A stretch of DNA of 10,126 bases from Desulfobulbaceae bacterium (GTDB lineage: Bacteria; Desulfobacterota; Desulfobulbia; Desulfobulbales; UBA5123), in contig JAOUHH010000077.1 in assembly GCA_029865195.1 (NCBI GenBank), positions 1-10,126 of the forward strand. The letters are read 5' to 3'. The position numbers and the translations under genes are program-made. Below, in pieces: positions 5,531-10,126 of this stretch. Within the stretch, counting starts at the first letter, position 1. Every line of letters begins with the position of its first letter. The notes beneath the pieces were generated by a model. That model had not been told where the DNA came from. It saw only the letters and a program-made list of their open reading frames with translations, and did no database searches.

Positions 5531-7720
5531 GTGGGTGAATGTTGGTTAGGGAGGTGGGCGGCCGCGGCGGCAATTTTGCTTTGCAGTCTTTTTTTTGTGG
5601 TCAGCGGCGGGATGGCGGCGCCGGGCGATCTGTTGGTGACGACCTCGTCGGCACGGCTGTTGGCCGAGGCACGGAGTGTTGCCCCGGTGGTGGCGGAGAT
5701 GGAGGCTGGGGAAACCGGGGTGGAGTTGGCGCGTTCGCCTGGCCGCAAGTACGTTCGGATAGCGCGCCAGGGGTCCAACGACAAGGGGTGGGTGGCGGCC
5801 GATCTTGTTGAAAAGGCGCCGGCGCGGATTACCTTAACCACCGATTTCACCGATCTCGGCTATCCTTCCGGATATTTGATCGAAGGTCCGGAGAATAAGC
5901 AGGCGCACCATTTTTATTTCACGGTGCCGAGCGACACGGTCATCGACAGCGGGGTGCTGCGTGTCCGTTTCCGTGCTTCCGAGATACTGGGGCCTCTTTC
6001 CAGCTTGCGGGTGGATGTTAACGACACCCCGCGGGCAACCGTTCGCCTTGCCAGGTTGGCCGGCGAGGGCGATCTGCTGACCATCCCCCTGGCCGGCCGG
6101 GAGATCAAGGCCGGGCCGATGAAACTCACCCTCTGGACGACGCTGGTGGTCGAGGAGGACAGGTGTCTCGATGCCAGGGTCAACAACGGCTACCTTCAGG
6201 TTCTGCCGGATACCTCGTTGTCGCTGGACATTCGCCGGGCCGCTACTTCGGTGCGCGGGTTCTGGGCCCTGCTGCCGAAAGCGGTGCAGATCAGCATTCC
6301 CAATCGGGCCTTGCGCGAGGAGGAGTTCCGGGTCGCCTGGGAGATGGGCGAGATGTTGGTGCGCCAGGGGAAGAAGGTTTCCTTTGTCTCCCTGCCGACC
6401 TTGGGGCAGGTGGTAGTCGCGCCGGCGGCGGAGATCCGGGCGGCCCTGGACGAGCACTACCGCGATTGGCCGGCGGCGGATGGCGGATATCATTTCCCTG
6501 AAAAGAGCGGCCAGATGGGGTTGGTCACCGCGGTTGGCGGCTCTTTCCTGGCGCTCACCGAACCGTTCACCGACGCCCCCCTCTATCTGCTCGAACAGCG
6601 ATGGCGTGCTGCGGTCGCCGGCCGCTGGTATCGCGGCCTCCCCCTTACCGGCAAGGGCGGCGATGCGCAGGATCGATATGAATTCCGCCTCGCCGATCTC
6701 GGCATGGACACCTCGCCGCGCCTGATCAACAGCGAGGTAGCGTGGAAACTTGCACTCTCATCGGACAACGCGGCGTTTCCCCCCGACTATATCCCCGAAC
6801 AGCTCAATCTGGAAGTGGTTGCCTCCCCGAGTCAGACCGAGGATCCGTTGATCATGAGCGTCTACCTCAACGACGTTCTGCAGGAGGTGTTGCAGTTCAA
6901 GGATGACGGACGCACTCATAGTTTCAGCGTCAACTTGCTCCCGGAGCATGTCCGCTTCTATAACGAGCTTCGCTTCGTGGCGTTGCGCAGCGATGAAATG
7001 GGTGACTGCAAGGGCGCGCCCACCCAGTATCCCATCCAGATCCTTCCCCAGTCGCGGCTGGTGATGAAGCGGGTGCATGTGAAGCCTGCCCGGTTCAGCG
7101 AGTTGCGACCCTATTTTGCCGAGGGCTATCAACTGTTGCTGCCGCGCACCGCCCTGGCCCGGCCCCACGTGCAACTGGCGCTGCTGGCCCGGTTGACCGC
7201 CGATCTGGCCCTGGAGGTGAAGAACGGGCAACTGCTCTTCTTTGATCCGGCGAAGGAGGTCCGGCCGACGGCGCCGTTTCTGCTGGTGGGCAAGGCCGCG
7301 GTGGCGCTTGACCGGGTGCCGGTGCATCTGGATCGCGGCGCGGTGAAGATGATGGACGACAATAACCGCACCGTTCTCAACACCGTCGAGTTGCCGGGGA
7401 TCACGGTGGCGCAGGTGGTTGAGAGCGGCTCGCATTATGGCCTCTGGCTGGCGCCGGCCCACGATGGCGATCTGACCGCCATTCAGACGCTGCACTTGAA
7501 CGACAACGATGTCGCCTTCCTCGATGCGCGCGGGGTGCAGCTCACCTTCGACAGCCGTCGGGATGTTTTCCTCAAGCCGTATTACCCGAAATACAGCAGC
7601 TGGTTTGATCTGCTGGGGCGTTACCGGTATTGGTTGGTGGCCCTGGGGTGGCTGTTCTTCGGGGTCGGCGCGATCTATCTGTTCCGCCAGAACATGCGCA
7701 GCCGCAGGCAGCAGGAATAA
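5531..7720 (+). CDS. BcsB-like periplasmic exopolysaccharide subunit with N-terminal SH3-like domain
   Basis: This 729-residue protein should be secreted and anchored by its C-terminus in the inner membrane. Residues 1-29 form a signal peptide (hydrophobic 10-26, likely cut in GMA|APG). Residues 32-95 resemble a bacterial SH3 domain (GDLLVTTSSARLLAEA ... KYVRIARQ ... KGWVAADLVE). Residues 100-235 match the first carbohydrate-binding unit of BcsB, including VVEEDRCLDARVNNGYLQV and the ensuing PDTSLSLDI. Residues 240-300, beginning FWALLPKAVQISIP, fit the flavodoxin-like BcsB part, and a second set of such domains follows (about 390-680). A TM helix spans 700-718 after an amphipathic stretch and ends in a basic tail. 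In cellulose synthase, BcsB's terminal helix packs against the BcsA polymerase and its periplasmic domains guide the glycan. The next gene, joined by a TAATG overlap or a 35-base gap, encodes a BcsA-like polymerase, which supports this role. The SH3-like domain is not part of the standard BcsB layout. The exact polymer need not be cellulose. Confidence 0.85.
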   Translation: MGECWLGRWAAAAAILLCSLFFVVSGGMAAPGDLLVTTSSARLLAEARSVAPVVAEMEAGETGVELARSPGRKYVRIARQGSNDKGWVAADLVEKAPARITLTTDFTDLGYPSGYLIEGPENKQAHHFYFTVPSDTVIDSGVLRVRFRASEILGPLSSLRVDVNDTPRATVRLARLAGEGDLLTIPLAGREIKAGPMKLTLWTTLVVEEDRCLDARVNNGYLQVLPDTSLSLDIRRAATSVRGFWALLPKAVQISIPNRALREEEFRVAWEMGEMLVRQGKKVSFVSLPTLGQVVVAPAAEIRAALDEHYRDWPAADGGYHFPEKSGQMGLVTAVGGSFLALTEPFTDAPLYLLEQRWRAAVAGRWYRGLPLTGKGGDAQDRYEFRLADLGMDTSPRLINSEVAWKLALSSDNAAFPPDYIPEQLNLEVVASPSQTEDPLIMSVYLNDVLQEVLQFKDDGRTHSFSVNLLPEHVRFYNELRFVALRSDEMGDCKGAPTQYPIQILPQSRLVMKRVHVKPARFSELRPYFAEGYQLLLPRTALARPHVQLALLARLTADLALEVKNGQLLFFDPAKEVRPTAPFLLVGKAAVALDRVPVHLDRGAVKMMDDNNRTVLNTVELPGITVAQVVESGSHYGLWLAPAHDGDLTAIQTLHLNDNDVAFLDARGVQLTFDSRRDVFLKPYYPKYSSWFDLLGRYRYWLVALGWLFFGVGAIYLFRQNMRSRRQQE

Positions 7721-7722
7721 TG

Positions 7723-7744
7723 GCGCCGGGGGGAGCTCCGGCGC
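7723..7744 (+). repeat. GC hairpin at the bcsB-like/glycosyltransferase junction
   Basis: GCGCCGG (7723-7729) pairs perfectly with CCGGCGC (7738-7744) around an 8-base loop. It begins two bases after the BcsB-like stop codon (7718-7720) and ends directly before the GAGGA ribosome binding site at 7745. In mRNA it could tune translation or processing between the two cistrons. Confidence 0.5.
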
Positions 7745-7749
7745 GAGGA
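7745..7749 (+). promoter_or_regulatory. Ribosome binding site deciding the glycosyltransferase start
   Basis: GAGGA is six bases before ATG at 7756. The competing ATG at 7720 overlaps the previous stop codon (TAATG) and has AGGA only three bases ahead. It would add 12 low-complexity residues (MAPGGAPARGKT) encoded by the hairpin, so 7756 is preferred. A start at 7720 by translational coupling cannot be excluded. Confidence 0.6.
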
Positions 7750-7755
7750 AAGACG

Positions 7756-9624
7756 ATGGAAGTACCGAAGATACGGATGGGGGATCTGTTGGTCCGCGCC
7801 GGCCTTCTCCGGGAGGAGCAGCTGCAGGCCGCCCTCGAACTGCAACGGAAATGGGGAACCAGGCTGGGGGACATCGTTCTCGCCAAGGGCTGGGTGCGCC
7901 CCTTTGACCTCTATACCACCCTGGCCGCTCATTACGGCAAGCCTTTCGTCAACCTGATGCGGGAGCCGCCTGATCCAAAGCTCTTGTCCCGCCGCGACCT
8001 GCTTCGCTACAGCGAGCTGCTGGTTATCCCCTGGCGGCTGAGAGACGGTGTCTACCATGTGGCGGTGGTGGACCCGGGCGAAGAGGCCATGGCCTTCGTG
8101 ACCGAGCGTTTTGGCGACAATGTGGAGCTGGTTTTTACCTCCAAGTTCGATGTCATCTGGCATCTGCAGCAGAGTTCCGACAGCTATTTCAGTGAGCTGG
8201 CGGTCAACGATCTGGCGGAGTGCAACCCCTTGCAGTCGGCGCGTTACGTATTTACCAACCGGCAGCTTGCCGTGCTGGCCGCCTGTCTCGTATTCGCGCT
8301 TCTCGCCTTTTCCGCGGCACCGATCGGCACCTTGATCCTGTTCAATGTCGTCATCGCGGTATTCTTCCTGTTCAATTTCGGGATGCGCGCCCTGTTGGTC
8401 TGGGTGGGAGGGGCGCCGCAGATCGACATCAAGGTAACGGATCGGGAGGTGGCGGCGATGATCGATCGGGAGTTGCCCACCTACACGGTGCTGGTCCCCA
8501 TGTACCGGGAGGCGGCGGTGCTGCCCAAGCTGACCGCCGCCCTGCGTCGTCTGGATTATCCGCTTGCCAAGCTGGACGTGAAGCTGATCCTCGAGGAGGA
8601 TGACGAGGAGACCATCCTGGCCGCCAAGGAGCTCGGCCTGGAGGGGATCTTCGAGATTATCCGGGTGCCCCCCTCTTTTCCCAAGACCAAGCCCAAGGCG
8701 TGTAACTACGCCCTCCATTTCGCGCGCGGCGAGTATGTCACCATTTACGATGCCGAGGACATGCCGGAGCCGGACCAGCTGAAAAAGGTGATTAACGCCT
8801 TCCGCAAGGCACCGGCGAATACCGCCTGCATCCAGGCCCGTCTCAACTACTTCAACTCGACCCAGAACTGGCTGACCAGGATGTTCACCCTGGAGTACTC
8901 GCTCTGGTTCGATTTTTACCTGCCGGCCCTGGAGGCGCTCAAGATTCCCATCCCGCTCGGCGGCACCTCCAACCACTTCCAGATGCGGGTGCTCAAACAG
9001 ATCAAGGCGTGGGACCCGTACAACGTCACCGAGGACGCCGATCTCGGCGTGCGTCTCACCCAGCGCGGCTATCGGGTCGGCGTGGTCAACTCCACCACCT
9101 TTGAAGAGGCCAACAGCCGGGTCGGCAACTGGATCCGGCAGCGTTCACGCTGGATCAAGGGCTACATGCAGACCTATCTGGTGCACATGCGTCATCCCCG
9201 CGTGCTCTATCGCAGTCTCGGCCATGTCGGCTTTTGGGGGTTTCAGTTCTTCATCGGCGGCACCATCCTCAACATGCTGATCGTGCCGTTCCTCTACGGC
9301 GCCTTTGCGCTGTGGCTGGTCACCGGCACCCGCATCCTGGAGACGATCTATCCGCAGGCGATCCTCTACCTGAGCCTGTTCAACCTGTTGTTCGGCAACA
9401 CCTTTTTGATCTATATCGCCATGGTCGGCGCCTTCAAGCGCAGGTACTTCACGTTGATCCCCTACGCGGTTCTTTCCCCCTTCTATTGGCTGTTGATGTC
9501 GGTGGCCGCTTACAAGGCGTTCTGGCAATTGATTCATAACCCGTTTTACTGGGAGAAGACCACCCATGGCCTCAGTGATGCGGAGGCGGGCGATGTGCTG
9601 GAGGCGGTGACGGATCTTGCATAA
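7756..9624 (+). CDS. Cellulose-synthase-like GT2 glycosyltransferase with N-terminal MshEN (cyclic di-GMP) domain
   Basis: This 622-residue membrane enzyme should polymerise a sugar from a nucleotide-sugar donor and pass it across the inner membrane. Residues 7-30 and 36-59 are two 24-residue MshEN motifs (RxGxxLVxxG...LxxALxxQ type) five residues apart, the arrangement known to bind cyclic di-GMP in MshE. The rest of the GspE/MshE N-terminal fold runs to about 140. In the second motif the final Gln is His59. Two TM helices (about 170-215) come next. The GT2 domain (240-470) has PTYTVLVPMYREA, the aspartates in EEDDEE (281-285), DAED (332-335), the TED motif (425-427) and QRSRW (462-466), the hallmark set of processive GT2 enzymes. 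More TM helices at about 488-523, 530-560 and 568-592 precede NPFYWEKTTHG. There is no PilZ domain. The enzyme sits between a BcsB-like partner and a membrane protein, with an 8-base overlap into the latter. E. coli NfrB combines GT2 and MshEN too, but with MshEN at the C-terminus. The substrate is not determined. Confidence 0.92.
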   Translation: MEVPKIRMGDLLVRAGLLREEQLQAALELQRKWGTRLGDIVLAKGWVRPFDLYTTLAAHYGKPFVNLMREPPDPKLLSRRDLLRYSELLVIPWRLRDGVYHVAVVDPGEEAMAFVTERFGDNVELVFTSKFDVIWHLQQSSDSYFSELAVNDLAECNPLQSARYVFTNRQLAVLAACLVFALLAFSAAPIGTLILFNVVIAVFFLFNFGMRALLVWVGGAPQIDIKVTDREVAAMIDRELPTYTVLVPMYREAAVLPKLTAALRRLDYPLAKLDVKLILEEDDEETILAAKELGLEGIFEIIRVPPSFPKTKPKACNYALHFARGEYVTIYDAEDMPEPDQLKKVINAFRKAPANTACIQARLNYFNSTQNWLTRMFTLEYSLWFDFYLPALEALKIPIPLGGTSNHFQMRVLKQIKAWDPYNVTEDADLGVRLTQRGYRVGVVNSTTFEEANSRVGNWIRQRSRWIKGYMQTYLVHMRHPRVLYRSLGHVGFWGFQFFIGGTILNMLIVPFLYGAFALWLVTGTRILETIYPQAILYLSLFNLLFGNTFLIYIAMVGAFKRRYFTLIPYAVLSPFYWLLMSVAAYKAFWQLIHNPFYWEKTTHGLSDAEAGDVLEAVTDLA

Positions 9625-10126
9625 GCTGTTCTCCTCACGTAATCTTGCCCTTTTCGTGTTTTTGTTCGTGGTCCTCGGCGGTTGTACGGTCTGGCTGCTG
9701 GAGCACAACTACATCAACGATATCGCTCTGCGGCGCAGCGCAAAGTTGATCGGCATCTTCGGCGCCCCGCAACTCCGGTTTGAAAATCTCGGCCTGGTCT
9801 ACCCGCACCTGCCGTACTATCTGCTTGTCCCGTTCTTTTGGCTCCCCGGCCTGCCACCGATGCTGGCCCCCTATCTCGCTTCGATTTGCGCCGGCGCGGG
9901 GTTGCTGGTTTTTTGGCAGCAGCAGATGCGCGATTGCGGCTACGGGGTGAAATTTCGGCTGGCGATGCTGGTGGCGGTGATCGCGCATCCGTATTTCCTG
10001 TGGGCGATTACCAGCGGCACCGTTCAGGATGCCATGAGTCTGGTGCTGTTCTACGTCTTATACACCACCATGGCGCAGCTGTCCGGCGAGGAGGATGTCC
10101 GTGCCTTCATCCTCCTCGCCCTGATC
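9617..10126 (+). CDS. Polytopic membrane protein, possible GT-C glycosyltransferase (C-terminus beyond window)
   Basis: The frame is open from TTG at 9617 to the window edge, giving 170 residues without a stop. It overlaps the glycosyltransferase gene by 8 bases, and GGAGG at 9600-9604, inside the previous gene, is a possible though slightly distant ribosome binding site. CTG at 9626 is an alternative start. Hydrophobic helices lie at about 8-27, 64-80, 83-99, 115-131 and 136-153. After the first helix comes a periplasmic-looking loop with ENLGLVYPHLPYYLLVPFFW (residues 56-75). An acidic residue followed by a YPxLPYxLL stretch is common in GT-C lipid-linked-sugar transferases, which is why I suggest that fold. 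The family call is tentative because the protein is incomplete and no catalytic residue can be assigned. By position it would act with the GT2/BcsB-like pair, for example in adding side groups or lipid-linked sugars. Confidence 0.7.
   Translation, partial: MHKLFSSRNLALFVFLFVVLGGCTVWLLEHNYINDIALRRSAKLIGIFGAPQLRFENLGLVYPHLPYYLLVPFFWLPGLPPMLAPYLASICAGAGLLVFWQQQMRDCGYGVKFRLAMLVAVIAHPYFLWAITSGTVQDAMSLVLFYVLYTTMAQLSGEEDVRAFILLALI

Noticed and set aside
7675..8976. 433-codon open frame on the - strand opposite the glycosyltransferase
   Set aside because: It mirrors a gene with clear GT2 and MshEN motifs, and the antisense product shows no recognisable family.
9617..9685. Lipoprotein signal (LGGC) at the start of the last gene
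   Set aside because: Cys23 lies at the end of a hydrophobic helix, but the protein continues with several more membrane helices, so a lipid-anchored form is unlikely.

Overview
The window looks like a chromosomal segment of a GC-rich, Gram-negative bacterium. A member of the Desulfobacterota (the former Deltaproteobacteria) is my best guess, but the lineage is inferred from gene style only. It carries five genes or gene fragments on the + strand and one fragment on the - strand. There are no RNA genes, insertion sequences or CRISPR arrays that I can support. Four of the five + strand genes appear to start with TTG or GTG.

Region by region: bases 1-306 (- strand) hold the N-terminal part of a hotdog-fold PaaI-family thioesterase, cut by the window edge. 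Bases 307-518 are a divergent promoter region. Bases 519-5219 form a two-gene signalling operon. Its first gene is an 1100-residue hybrid sensor histidine kinase: membrane anchor, two tandem Cache modules, second membrane helix, HAMP, HisKA, HATPase, two receiver domains and Hpt. Its second gene is a 455-residue NtrC-type sigma-54-dependent response regulator. Bases 5220-5530 are a non-coding stretch, C-rich and then AT-rich, with a strong hairpin, a tandem 10-bp repeat and several dyads. Bases 5531-10126 form a tightly packed exopolysaccharide operon. It encodes a BcsB-like periplasmic protein with an added SH3-like domain, a cellulose-synthase-like GT2 glycosyltransferase with an N-terminal MshEN domain, and the start of a polytopic membrane protein that resembles GT-C glycosyltransferases and runs off the right edge.

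Working model: the hybrid kinase senses a small periplasmic ligand and passes phosphate along His474, Asp766 or Asp909, His1040 and then Asp59 of the sigma-54 activator. The downstream operon would polymerise and export a glycan. The GT2 subunit would be switched by cyclic di-GMP through MshEN, where canonical BcsA uses a PilZ domain, and BcsB would receive the polymer in the periplasm. The most interesting item is this BcsB + MshEN-GT2 pair, a cellulose-synthase-like machine with a swapped cyclic di-GMP sensor. That the two-component pair controls this operon is inferred from adjacency only, and I found no convincing -24/-12 promoter in the window.
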